NCBI RefSeq assembly: GCF_001544795.2
Contig: NZ_FCOI02000018.1
Location: 62,001-126,000 of the forward strand
DNA length: 64,000 nucleotides
Direction: 5' to 3'
Source of the DNA: Caballeronia temeraria
GTDB lineage: Bacteria > Pseudomonadota > Gammaproteobacteria > Burkholderiales > Burkholderiaceae
Shown: in pieces, positions 36,276-45,613 of the stretch
Position numbering within the stretch: position 1 is the first letter of the stretch
How the letters are laid out: every line of letters begins with the position of its first letter
The notes under the pieces: generated by a model
Databases searched by the model: none
Told to the model about the DNA's origin: nothing
Seen by the model: the letters and a program-made list of their open reading frames with translations, nothing else
Made by a program: the position numbers and the translations under genes

Positions 36276-36309
36276 TGCCCCGAGGGGCAATGCCGTTGCC
36301 CAATATCCC
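36276..36309 (-). promoter_or_regulatory. 34-bp motif, site B2
   Basis: The same motif on the opposite strand, its core centred 81 bases before the alkylsulfatase start and 59 bases from the core of B1. The core also forms a perfect stem with its neighbour (CATTGCCCC-GA-GGGGCAATG, 36273-36292). Confidence 0.72.
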
Positions 36310-36373
36310 TATGGTGCTCCCCAGCGTTGGCGTGAATGATTCTTAACGTCGTTCTTTCCAACAGGGGTAGAAC

Positions 36374-38341
36374 ATGTCCATGAAACGTAGCTGGCTGGCC
36401 GCTCTTGCCATCTTGGCTTTCAACGCGACTGTGACCGTGACGAGCGCCGCGCCCAACCCGGCGACCGACGCCACACGCAAGGCCAACCAGGCAGTCGCCG
36501 ACTACCTGCCGTTTTCGAACACCCAGGACCTCGAGGACGTGCGGCGCGGCTTCATTGCCGATTTGCCGAGTGCAGTGATCAAAGGCAGCGCCGGCAACAC
36601 CGTTATCGATCTCTCCCAATATGATTTTCTGCACCAGAGCGGCCCCGCTCCGGCCACGGTGAATCCCAGCCTATGGCGGCAGTCGGAACTGCTGTCGACG
36701 CGCGGACTCTTCAAGGTGATCGATGGTATCTATCAGGTGCGCAACATCGACCTCGCGAACATGACCTTCATTCGCGGAAAGACGGGCTGGGTCGTCATCG
36801 ATCCGCTGACGTCGACCGAGACCGCGAAGGCCGCGCTCGATTTGGTCAACGACAAGGTTGAGCGTTTGCCCGTGACCGGCGTCATCTTCACGCATTCGCA
36901 CGTCGATCACTTCGCGGGTATTCGGGCGGTCGTCGACGAAGCGGACGCGCGCTCAGGCAAGATACCGGTCGTCGCGCCCGAAGGTTTCATGGAAGAAGCC
37001 GTCAGCGAAAACGTCTTCGCCGGCAACGTGATGAGTCGGCGCGCGTCGTACATGTACGGCAATCTGCTGCCGAAGAATCCCGAAGGCACAGTCGGCGGTG
37101 GTCTCGGACTCACGACCGCGGCGGGCACCATCACGCTGTTCCCGCCGAACAAGATCATCGACAAGACCGGCGAGAAGATGACCATCGACGGCATCGACAT
37201 CGTCTTCCAGATGGCGCCCGGCACCGAAGCACCCGCCGAGATGCTGTTCTACTTCCCGCAGTTCAAGGCAATCGACCTGGCCGAGGATGCCAATCACACG
37301 CTGCACAACCTCCTGACGCTGCGCGGCGCGAAAGTGCGCAGCGCGCAGAAATGGACGAGCACGCTCGACGAAACCATCGACATGTGGGGCAGCGACGCCG
37401 TCGTGTCTTTCGGCAGTCACCACTGGCCGCAGTGGGGCAATCAGCGCGTCGTCGAACATCTGGAGAAGCAGCGCGACCTATACAAGTACATCAACGACCA
37501 GGTGTTGCGCATGGCCAACCAGGGCTTGACGATGAACGAGATCGCCGAGCAGTTCAAGCTGCCCGACAGCCTCGCCAAGGAGTTCTACAACCGCGGCTAT
37601 TACGGTGATCTCAAGCACAACGTACGCGCGACATACCAACTGTATCTCGGTTTCTGGGACGGCAACCCGGCGAACTTCAACCCGTATCCGCCGGCGGAAG
37701 AGGCCAAGAAGTACGTCGCCATGGTTGGCGCGGCCAAAATGATCGACACCGCGAAGGCCGCATACAGGCAAGGAGATTACCGCTGGGCTGCGACCGTTGC
37801 AAACGAGGTTGTCTTCGCCGATCCGCAGAATCGTGAGGCGCGCAGCGTCGAAGCAGACGCGCTGGAACAACTGGGCTATCAGGCGGAATCGGGACCGGCG
37901 CGCAACTTTTATCTATCGGGCGCGCAGGAGTTGCGCGGCGGTGTACAGAAGGCGGCGACCCCCAACACGAGTTCGCCCGACATCATTCGCGGCATGACGA
38001 CGGATATGTTCCTCGACTTCCTGGCCATTCACCTCAACGGACCGCGAGCGGGCAACAAGTCATATGTCTACAATCTGAGCTTCCCTGACACGAAAGAGCA
38101 GTACGTGTTGACAGTGAAAAATGGGGTGATGAACTATCGAAAGAACAAGCAACTCGACAAGACGGACGGCACCGTCACGTTGAATCGCACAACGCTTGAC
38201 GACATTGCCCTCGGAAAAATCAAGCTTGGCAATCTCGCCGAGAGCGGTCAGGTTAAGATCGATGGCGACTCGGCGAAGTTCAAGGACATGCTCGGAAACT
38301 TCGACAAGTTTGATTTCTGGTTCACGATCGCCGAGCCTTGA
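36374..38341 (+). CDS. Periplasmic alkylsulfatase, metallo-beta-lactamase fold
   Basis: Hydrolyses alkyl sulfate esters such as sodium dodecyl sulfate to alcohol and sulfate (SdsA1/BDS1/YjcS family). The 655-residue protein has a signal peptide (about 1-25, cleavage after VTSAA), the binuclear zinc domain with THSHVDHFAG at 173-182, further ligands in the DLAEDANHTLHNL region near 283-293 and the FGSHHWPQWG region near 352-361, a helical dimerisation domain, and a C-terminal sterol-carrier-like domain (about 535-655) for the alkyl chain. The length is that of SdsA1. It is divergent to the membrane protein operon and followed, 30 bases on, by the convergent kinase gene. Two 34-bp motifs lie in its promoter region. 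Confidence 0.94.
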   Translation: MSMKRSWLAALAILAFNATVTVTSAAPNPATDATRKANQAVADYLPFSNTQDLEDVRRGFIADLPSAVIKGSAGNTVIDLSQYDFLHQSGPAPATVNPSLWRQSELLSTRGLFKVIDGIYQVRNIDLANMTFIRGKTGWVVIDPLTSTETAKAALDLVNDKVERLPVTGVIFTHSHVDHFAGIRAVVDEADARSGKIPVVAPEGFMEEAVSENVFAGNVMSRRASYMYGNLLPKNPEGTVGGGLGLTTAAGTITLFPPNKIIDKTGEKMTIDGIDIVFQMAPGTEAPAEMLFYFPQFKAIDLAEDANHTLHNLLTLRGAKVRSAQKWTSTLDETIDMWGSDAVVSFGSHHWPQWGNQRVVEHLEKQRDLYKYINDQVLRMANQGLTMNEIAEQFKLPDSLAKEFYNRGYYGDLKHNVRATYQLYLGFWDGNPANFNPYPPAEEAKKYVAMVGAAKMIDTAKAAYRQGDYRWAATVANEVVFADPQNREARSVEADALEQLGYQAESGPARNFYLSGAQELRGGVQKAATPNTSSPDIIRGMTTDMFLDFLAIHLNGPRAGNKSYVYNLSFPDTKEQYVLTVKNGVMNYRKNKQLDKTDGTVTLNRTTLDDIALGKIKLGNLAESGQVKIDGDSAKFKDMLGNFDKFDFWFTIAEP

Positions 38342-38371
38342 TACGCGGGTGGTGTACTCCGCATTCGTGGG

Positions 38372-40312
38372 TCACGTTTCACGCGCCGCATTACGAAGAT
38401 GCAGATGCCGCGCGTGAGAACCACTTCGTCTTGCACACGGCAGCCATACGAGAAATGCGCTGCCGCCGCCCTCTCTGGATTGAGATGTGATGGTACCCCC
38501 ATGACTCTCGACGATCGTCCGCGCGATCGAAAGCCCCAGCCCCATGCCATGTGCTTTGGTCGTGAAAAAGGAGTCGAAAAGCTTCGATCGCATTGCTTCG
38601 GGGATGCCGTGACCGCGATCTGCGACCGTCAGTTTGACGCCGTGATCGGCAGACTGCGTCATTATCGTGAGAATGCGCTTCGAGTTTTCCGTTTCATGCA
38701 TTGCGTCCATCGCATTCACTGAGAGATTCAGAAGCACCTGCTGAAGCTGAACCCGATCGCCGACGATACCAGGACACGCTGTGCCAAGCTCCGATTGGAT
38801 CGCGATACGGCGGCGCCGAGCTTCAGGCGCCAACAATGTCAGGGTTTCGTCGACTGTCAGATTCAAGTTCAATTCGGCGAACTCGACGGGCTGCTTTCTC
38901 AGCAAATCGCGCAAGCGTTGTACAACCTGACTCGCGCGCACGGCATCACGGCGCACATCGGCGAGAATCTGCTGTAGCTCGAGCACTTCGGGCTCGCGAT
39001 GCTCCAGAATGAAACCAGCCGCATCGGCGTTGCTCAGAATGGCACCTAGCGGTTGACCGACTTCGTGCGCAATCGAGGCGCTCAACTCACCGGCAGACGA
39101 GATGCGTGCGGCTCTGGCGAGTTCGTTGGCACGTACCGTTGCGGCTTCTTCGGCAACTCTTCGCTTGCGATGCTGCCAGAGCAAGGCGGCAATTGTTAAG
39201 GCTTGCAGCGCCACCACAGCAGCCACGAAGAGAACAGTGCCTCGATACTGATTCCAGAGAGACCGAGGCACATTGAGTTGTTCACAGTCCTCTGGAATCA
39301 GGGAAGGGCGAACCGCCAACCTGTCGGCCTGGCCCCTGTCCACGATGCAATGAGAACGTTCCGTCGGCAAAGTCGCGCCGTGGGGCGAGACCTTGCCAAG
39401 CAAGATGGATGCGGCGAGCTCGCCGGCGCGACGTCCGTTGTCCTCGTAGCTTATGACCGCACCGCCTAGCAGACCTTGATTCAGGTAAGTCGGATACCAC
39501 CCGTAAATCGGAGCACGCGATGCACGTGCAATCGGAGCAACAACCTCGAACGGGAAGAAGGTTCGACCCTCGCGGTCGCGATACATCGTCGTGTAGAGGA
39601 CCGCCGCGGCGAACGGATCAAGGTCACCCAGCCGGGTTTGCAGTTCCTTTAGGGTCAGTCCGCTCCATACGTTGACGTCCCATTTCCGGGATCGGCGGGA
39701 GCGAGCCGTCTGTTCGGCCAACCGTGCGGTGAAGTCGTCGAAAGCGCTGCTTCCTGCCACGATCACCAGGTGCGTCGCTTGCGGCTGGAGCGCTTCTGCA
39801 AGTGCGATTGTATTGTCCGCGTCAAAATGCCAGGCGATATAAGCGAAATCTGGAGGCATTCGAGCGACACGGCTTTCGTCGATGCTTGTGATCAGGATGG
39901 ATGCCTTGGGCCAGATGTCCTTGTGATATCGCGTGGTGAACTCGAGCGCGAAGTCGGCGATGCCAATCACCAGATCGATTCGTTTGTTCTCGTACTTCTT
40001 TTTAAGGAGCGCGAGAAACTGCGGAGTCAAGTCGTTACGGTCGAATCGCAACTCGTCAAGAGAGTCGGTATAAAACTCGACGCCATCCGGTGCGGCTGCG
40101 GTCAGCGCGCTACGCAGCGCTCGAATTTGGATGGCTACCGCTGGCTGCGTAGGGTCGGCACCCGGAAGAATAACGACTCGCCACCGCTCGCCGGTATGGA
40201 CGGCCGGGGAGAACAAGCCAAGAAGTAGAACTAGGCAGTACAGGCTCCAACGTCGCTGCAATTGTGCGGGGCAAAGCGAAGCAACGCGCCGTGTCGCAGT
40301 TCCCTCTGGCAT
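38372..40312 (-). CDS. FixL-like sensor kinase with periplasmic binding-protein-like sensor
   Basis: A 646-residue membrane kinase. Signal peptide or first membrane helix about 22-40; periplasmic region about 42-355 that looks like an ABC-type substrate-binding fold (RWRVVILPGADPTQPAVAIQ start, DLVIGIADFALEF, THLVIVAGSSAFDDF); membrane helix about 359-380; phosphoacceptor His416 in ASIAHEVGQPLGAI; ATPase motifs LLNLSVNAMDAM, VADRGHGIP and GMGLGLSIA. The kinase type pairs with FixJ-like regulators, two of which lie at 27570 and 28037. GGAG lies before the ATG. Convergent to the alkylsulfatase. It may sense a sulfate ester or its product; that is inference. Confidence 0.88.
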   Translation of the reverse strand: MPEGTATRRVASLCPAQLQRRWSLYCLVLLLGLFSPAVHTGERWRVVILPGADPTQPAVAIQIRALRSALTAAAPDGVEFYTDSLDELRFDRNDLTPQFLALLKKKYENKRIDLVIGIADFALEFTTRYHKDIWPKASILITSIDESRVARMPPDFAYIAWHFDADNTIALAEALQPQATHLVIVAGSSAFDDFTARLAEQTARSRRSRKWDVNVWSGLTLKELQTRLGDLDPFAAAVLYTTMYRDREGRTFFPFEVVAPIARASRAPIYGWYPTYLNQGLLGGAVISYEDNGRRAGELAASILLGKVSPHGATLPTERSHCIVDRGQADRLAVRPSLIPEDCEQLNVPRSLWNQYRGTVLFVAAVVALQALTIAALLWQHRKRRVAEEAATVRANELARAARISSAGELSASIAHEVGQPLGAILSNADAAGFILEHREPEVLELQQILADVRRDAVRASQVVQRLRDLLRKQPVEFAELNLNLTVDETLTLLAPEARRRRIAIQSELGTACPGIVGDRVQLQQVLLNLSVNAMDAMHETENSKRILTIMTQSADHGVKLTVADRGHGIPEAMRSKLFDSFFTTKAHGMGLGLSIARTIVESHGGTITSQSREGGGSAFLVWLPCARRSGSHARHLHLRNAARET

Positions 40313-40609
40313 ATCAACTCCGAAAGTTGGCGAGCCGATTCGGTCGTACGCACAATCGGAGCAGCCTGCGGTTTTTTCATGTCCGATGATCGTACGACGT
40401 CCAATATAGCAAGAAGCTTACATTGACATACCAAGGAACGGGCCGTTGTCGAGGGCTGCGAAACCGTCATCGTCGATCGAGGCAGCGGCATGAATATCGG
40501 TTAGTCTTACTTGGTCGGGAATCGATTGTCGCAAAATTCCCACAAAGAACCGGGAGCTTTCAAAACGTCAACCGTAGAATCGAAGCACTTCGCCCAGTCA
40601 CATGACCTC

Positions 40610-42550
40610 ATGTCCGGTTCTTACAGTCTCCCCTTAGTCTTTCTATCGATCTTGCTGGCGACCGCGATGTCGTTCGTCGCTTTGCGCATGGTCGACGCGC
40701 GGTCTTCGCAGGTTCACGGGACCAACGCGGTTTGGGTCGCGGTCATCGCGCTGGTATTGGGCACGGGGATATGGTCGATGCATTTTGTCGGCATGCTGGC
40801 GTTCCGGTTGCCGGTACCCGTGGGCTTTGGCTTCACGACGACTTTGGCCTCGTGGGCGGCGGCGGTGCTCGTCTGCTGGCTAGGACTGACTTTTGTCACG
40901 CCACCCAATCCTTCGGGCGGTTCGGTGTTGGTCGGCGCGATGCTGATGGGCGTCGGCATCGCCGTCATGCATTATTCCGGCATGTCGGCCATGCAGATGA
41001 GCCCTCCAATTCGTTATAGGCCGGTCCTCGCCGCACTGTCCGTGATCATCGGGATGGCCGCGTCCTATGTGGCGCTTCGAATGGTCACGCAGTTGCGGGC
41101 GACCGAGCATGCCAAACGCGTGAAGCAAGTTGGCGCTGCGTGCGTGATGGGACTGGCGGTGTCCGGTTTGCACTATACGGCGATGGCCGCCGCGATATTC
41201 GCGCCCAACTGCATTAGCCGGGCCGCAACGGATTTCGACGAACGCGGCTTTGTATTCGAGATCTTCATCGCCATTCTTGCGGTGCTTGGCCTGGCGTTGA
41301 TGGCGGCGCTGGTCCAGACCCGTAAGGAAGCGCGTATTCGTCAAAACGAGCAGTCGCGCGAACTGTCGCTGAGGTCAAACCAGTTGATGGCGAGCGAGCA
41401 GCGCTTCAAGGCAGCGCAGGAAGTCGCGGTTGATCCTTTTGTGATTTTGAAGGCCGTCCGTGCGGGAACCACCGTCGCAGATTTTTCATTCGACTATGCC
41501 AATCCCGCCGCACTTCGCTTTTGGGGCGTCACCGAGCGCGACGTTATCGGGCAGCGGTTCCTTAGCCGCTTCCCGAGCACACTGGCAAATGGTCTCTTTG
41601 CCGTCTATGCGCGTGTGCTGGCGGACGGCGTGCCGACGACGGTTGAACAGGAATACGTCGGGGACGGTATCTCAGGGTGGTTTCGCATCACCTGCGTCAG
41701 ACTTTTCGACGGTGTTGCCATCACGTTTGCCGATATCACGGAGCGAAAGGCATTTGAAAAGCTCACCGCGATCATGCTTGACGAGCAAAGTCGGGCCCGT
41801 GAGCTTGCCGAGAAGGAAAATGTGACCAAAGACGCCTTCATTGCGGCAGTCAGCCACGAACTGCGTAATCCGCTCAATGTCGTTTTGTCGTGGGTAGAAG
41901 TGCTGAAGCGCACCGCGGCGAGCTCGCCCTCGACGATCGACAATGCGCTCCGAAGAATCGAAGACAGCACGAGGGCGCAAGCCCGTCTGGTGAACGACCT
42001 GCTGGACGCGTCTGCGGTAGCCCAAGGCAAAGTGCATCTGGCGACGCAGCCAGTAAATTTGGCGGAACTGGTTCGACTGAGCGTCGCGGACGCGGCGACC
42101 CTCGCCTCGAAGAACGGCATCACGGTGCGTCTTGAAACTGCGCACACCTGCGTGGTGGCGGGCGATGAACAGCGTCTTCGGCAGGTCTTGGCCAACGTGC
42201 TTCAAAACGCGGTGAAATTCTCGAATCACGGCGACGCTGTGACGGCGAGTGTCGAATGTCACGCGACACAGGCTACGATCGAGGTGAAGGACAACGGGAT
42301 GGGCGTCGATGCCGCGGCGCTCCCGCACATCTTCGAGCGCTTCGCACAGGCAGACACGGCCGACCAAGGCAGATTTCGTGGCGGAGTAGGACTGGGTCTG
42401 GCAATCAGCAAGCGCCTCGTGGAGGCGCATGGTGGCACAATCGAGGCTTTCAGCAAAGGGCTGGGAATGGGCACAACGGTGAGAATTTCGTTGCCCGTCG
42501 CCGCGGACAGCCACGTCGGGGAAAAAGAGCGTTCCGCCAATTATTTTTAG
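40610..42550 (+). CDS. MHYT-PAS sensor histidine kinase
   Basis: A 646-residue membrane kinase. The N-terminus is an MHYT domain of about seven helices with the diagnostic repeats SMHFVGM, VMHYSGM and LHYTAM, which are thought to bind copper and sense a gas such as oxygen, CO or NO. A linker coiled coil and a PAS-like domain (about 275-380) follow; then the kinase core with His416 in AAVSHELRNPLN, N-box ANVLQNAVKF, and VKDNGMGVD and GVGLGLAIS. No receiver is fused. The ATG at 40610 is right at the start of the first helix; the frame is open 33 codons further upstream from a TTG but without protein-like sequence. No regulator gene is adjacent. Confidence 0.9.
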   Translation: MSGSYSLPLVFLSILLATAMSFVALRMVDARSSQVHGTNAVWVAVIALVLGTGIWSMHFVGMLAFRLPVPVGFGFTTTLASWAAAVLVCWLGLTFVTPPNPSGGSVLVGAMLMGVGIAVMHYSGMSAMQMSPPIRYRPVLAALSVIIGMAASYVALRMVTQLRATEHAKRVKQVGAACVMGLAVSGLHYTAMAAAIFAPNCISRAATDFDERGFVFEIFIAILAVLGLALMAALVQTRKEARIRQNEQSRELSLRSNQLMASEQRFKAAQEVAVDPFVILKAVRAGTTVADFSFDYANPAALRFWGVTERDVIGQRFLSRFPSTLANGLFAVYARVLADGVPTTVEQEYVGDGISGWFRITCVRLFDGVAITFADITERKAFEKLTAIMLDEQSRARELAEKENVTKDAFIAAVSHELRNPLNVVLSWVEVLKRTAASSPSTIDNALRRIEDSTRAQARLVNDLLDASAVAQGKVHLATQPVNLAELVRLSVADAATLASKNGITVRLETAHTCVVAGDEQRLRQVLANVLQNAVKFSNHGDAVTASVECHATQATIEVKDNGMGVDAAALPHIFERFAQADTADQGRFRGGVGLGLAISKRLVEAHGGTIEAFSKGLGMGTTVRISLPVAADSHVGEKERSANYF

Positions 42551-42903
42551 GAGCGACGCTAGCCATCGCGGCTGCCAATCAGTCGTCGATAACTTTCGAT
42601 TGCGATCAGCGGGGCGAGACCGTTGATGACCTGTGAATCACGGCGCGCCTGAACAGAATAGAGCTCTCGCTTACGCTGCAGCGAGCATCACCAGCGCGCA
42701 GTGGAAAAGCAGGCTTCGCGAATGCAATTCCGCGCGGTCGAATGCCTCTTCTTCGGTGCAGTAGGACCCAGCGCCTCGGAGGATGCAGGCCTCGGTCGGC
42801 GGTCGGAACGATTGCCTTTGCCGCGTAACCTCCGGATTCCGCCCAGACAAGCTGAGGTGGTTTCATGAGATTTTTTTTGGCACAGAACAGGCAACGCGAG
42901 GGG
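42551..42903. other. Intergenic region, no gene seen
   Basis: About 350 bases. The long minus-strand open frame that crosses it (42606-43151) is the shadow of the small gene at 42904 plus non-coding sequence. A run of eight T at 42871-42878 has no stem before it. Confidence 0.4.
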
Positions 42904-43155
42904 TCAGTCAGGAGTGAAGACGCGTCCGATGAGCTCATCGAAGGTTCTTCCGTCAGCAGCGGCGATCGCGACCACCATTTCCATGAATGCGGTCGTAGGA
43001 GCGAGTTCCCGGGCGAGCACGCGTGCCGTCCGAAGTGAGATCGAAGTGATCCTCGCCCCGTTTTCGTCGACGAGCTCGAATACGAATCGATGCAACTCGT
43101 CGGTCGATGATTCAGGGTCCGCCTCGTGCAAAATGATCCTTGCTGTAACATCCAC
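42904..43155 (-). CDS. Small protein of unknown function
   Basis: An 83-residue soluble protein with mixed beta/helix pattern (TARIILHEADPESSTDELHRFVFELVDENGARITSISL). A GGGGAA stretch lies about 10 bases before the ATG. No family recognised. Alone between a sensor kinase and another small gene. Confidence 0.5.
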   Translation of the reverse strand: MDVTARIILHEADPESSTDELHRFVFELVDENGARITSISLRTARVLARELAPTTAFMEMVVAIAAADGRTFDELIGRVFTPD

Positions 43156-43368
43156 GCGATTCCCCGGCGGTCTCTTTCGTTAGTCCGCGGTGCAAAAAAT
43201 ATTCCACTTGGAATTTGCGTTCATAAAATGCGGATCGGAATGAAAGAACTGAGCGATCCCCGCCTCAAAAATGAAAGCCGCCGTGCATCGATGCGATGAT
43301 GAGTCGTCCCCGAGCAAACTTTCTGCTCGACGCTTTTAACCCTCGTTGGCGATTTTAGTTTTTTCGTT

Positions 43369-43626
43369 TCACGAGAAGTCGAGGGGAACCCCGACAGCGG
43401 GACGCGTCGTATTGCCGTTCTTTAGCATGTAGTTGCGCAAGGCGCGCAATAGGAGGTCCTTAATGACCTGATCACTCGCGCCGTCACCGGCTTTCAAAAA
43501 CAGGTCGGAGAGGGCTGCGTCGGTGAGGGTGCCGATGCCCACGTGGCTATTCAAACGAAAGCCGAAGAGAATCCAGTCCCCTGCGGTTCTTTCATTAACA
43601 AGCCAGACGTCGTCCATTTCGTTCAT
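43369..43626 (-). CDS. Small protein of unknown function
   Basis: An 85-residue soluble protein (DVWLVNERTAGDWILFGFRL ... DLLLRALRNYMLKNG). The ribosome site is weak. The sequence looks protein-like, but no family is recognised. Confidence 0.45.
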   Translation of the reverse strand: MNEMDDVWLVNERTAGDWILFGFRLNSHVGIGTLTDAALSDLFLKAGDGASDQVIKDLLLRALRNYMLKNGNTTRPAVGVPLDFS

Positions 43627-43790
43627 AGCTGCTGCTCACACCGGACGAATATTTGGGCGTTGTGCGTCGTTGTCAGTTGCCGGTGGCTAGAACTGACCCC
43701 ACGAAGCCTTCAAACGGTGCAGGGGTCGTTGTCGTTGACCAAATCTTTTAGACGAGATGCCCGTGCAGCAGCAGAGAAAACATCGCAGTA

Positions 43791-45302
43791 TCAAGACGCT
43801 GCGACTTTGTTCCGGCCAGCGGCCTTCGCGCTGTACAGCGCCTCATCGGCGGCTCGGATCACGGTACTGACATCGCCTTCCTGCTCCGGTACCCAACTCG
43901 CGGTTCCAATGCTGGCGGTAACGCGCCCATATTCGCTAGCTGCGTGTTCGATCGCCAGTTCGCTGATCGCCGTGCGGATCGTCTCAGCAATCTGCACAGC
44001 GCCAGCGGGCGAGGTGTCGGGCAGCACAACCACGAATTCTTCGCCGCCGTAACGGGCCGCCGTATCAGCGGGCCGCCGGAGATTCCCGCTGATGCATCGC
44101 GCGATCGCGGCCAGCGCATCGTCGCCGGCCTGGTGGCCGTAGGTGTCGTTGTAGGCCTTGAACCGGTCGATGTCGACAAACAGCAGTGAGAGGGTACTGC
44201 GCGTGCGGCGCGCCCGGCGCCACTCCTGCTCAAGGATCTCACCGAGGGTGCGACGATTATTGAGGCCGGTCAGCCCGTCCGTTCTCGCGAGCATCTGCAG
44301 TTGTGACTCGGCGCGCATTCGGCGCCGCAACTGTGCTCCGAGCAGGACTGAAAGCAAGACGAATCCCAGACCGAGTGCGCCCGTCAGTGAGCCGATGATC
44401 AGCGCGCGCGTCCGCCACGCAGCATAAATATCCTGCTCGGCCTCGGCGACCATGATGATCAGCGGCACATCGGGCAGGTTCTTGAAATAGTAGAGCCGGC
44501 GCACGCCGTCGATCGACGCCGTTTCGGGAAACGTACCCTCCGGCGCGATGCGGAATCGCCGGAACGTCGCAGCCTGGCTGATGTCCCGGCCAATAATGCG
44601 CGCGTCGAACGGCTGGCGCATGACCATGATGCCGTCCTTGCCGATCAGCGACATCGAACCATGGGGCCCAAGCTTCAGACCGGCGAACAACTCGTGGAAA
44701 TACTCAAGGTTAATGGCGATTACCACGATGCCGGCGAACGAGCCGTCCGGATTCGAGATGCGGCGCGTCAGCGCGATGCTAGCTGTGTTGCCGCGCAGGC
44801 GTGATGCGTACGGATCGCTCACGTACAGCCCGACGTTCGGGTGGTCGCGGTGGATCGTGAAGTATTCGCGATCGGCGAAGTTCCCATGTCGCGGCACGTC
44901 GCTCGCCGAATCCAGGACGACATTGCCTGCCGCATCCAACACCAGCATCGAGCCGAGAAACTGGGCTGTCATCGCGTGGTCGAACAGCACGCCGCGTCGC
45001 AAAGCTGGGGCTGCGGCCATGACGTCGGGGCGTTGCAGGCCTTGGATCACCGCCTGCAACGACAGGTCATACAACTCAAAATTGCGTTTGATGTCGCGCT
45101 CGGCGATGAGCCCCAGATTGCGTGAGGTTTCACGAGCGCGGTCAAGCGCATCCTGCCGACTTTGGTACAGCACCGTCGCGCACAGGCCAACCAGCAGCAG
45201 CGCGATGAGGGTTCCGCCAAGGACGATGGCATGGGGCGCTGATAACGCGTATTGAGTGAATCTGCTCGCTTGCCAGAGACGTTTCCTGTCTTCCTTCTCC
45301 AC
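43791..45302 (-). CDS. Membrane diguanylate cyclase, paralogue of 22148-23668
   Basis: A 503-residue protein with the same plan as the first cyclase and, by eye, close to 90 percent identity over the whole length: membrane helix at 24-46, dCache-like sensor, second helix near 300-325, GGDEF domain with GGEEF at 419-423 and RPAD at 410-413. The start is taken as GTG at 45302 with GGAGA upstream, matching the GTG start of the first copy. The C-terminus differs (NKVAAS against NTVAAFVLS). The sensor differs at scattered positions, so ligand range may differ slightly. Confidence 0.93.
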   Translation of the reverse strand: MEKEDRKRLWQASRFTQYALSAPHAIVLGGTLIALLLVGLCATVLYQSRQDALDRARETSRNLGLIAERDIKRNFELYDLSLQAVIQGLQRPDVMAAAPALRRGVLFDHAMTAQFLGSMLVLDAAGNVVLDSASDVPRHGNFADREYFTIHRDHPNVGLYVSDPYASRLRGNTASIALTRRISNPDGSFAGIVVIAINLEYFHELFAGLKLGPHGSMSLIGKDGIMVMRQPFDARIIGRDISQAATFRRFRIAPEGTFPETASIDGVRRLYYFKNLPDVPLIIMVAEAEQDIYAAWRTRALIIGSLTGALGLGFVLLSVLLGAQLRRRMRAESQLQMLARTDGLTGLNNRRTLGEILEQEWRRARRTRSTLSLLFVDIDRFKAYNDTYGHQAGDDALAAIARCISGNLRRPADTAARYGGEEFVVVLPDTSPAGAVQIAETIRTAISELAIEHAASEYGRVTASIGTASWVPEQEGDVSTVIRAADEALYSAKAAGRNKVAAS

Positions 45303-45613
45303 CGATTCTCCATGTCTCGGTCGACGTACGGACGGCTGCCCCCCAGTTCCGCCCATGATCGTCAGAGCACTGCCCAAGTACCAATGCGGCATCGACCGAA
45401 GTGCCGACCCGACGCCGCAATGGTGACTCGACATCCGCTGCGAGCCAAAAGCGTAAAGCACGGCACGCCACCGGATGGCCTCTCTCCGTTTATCGGCCTC
45501 GGTACAACGGACTTAACCCCGCAAAGCGGGGCTGCGTCGTGATACGAGCCAAAGCCTTAGCACATATTACCGACAGCCGTTGCCGGTCATGTCACTCAAC
45601 CGGTGCGGCACGC
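45303..45613. other. Intergenic region with a short GC hairpin
   Basis: About 310 bases. CCCCGC-AAA-GCGGGG (45517-45531) lies about 85 bases after the transporter stop; no clear T-run follows on either strand. It should also contain the cyclase promoter. Confidence 0.4.

Noticed and set aside
36226..36301. GGGCAAT palindromes as a REP-type dispersed repeat or mRNA hairpins
   Set aside because: Identical spacing and constant distance to three start codons in one locus fit operators better; a genome search would settle it.
42606..43151. Minus-strand open frame of 181 codons
   Set aside because: Out-of-phase shadow over the small gene at 42904-43155 with Arg/Ser-rich composition.
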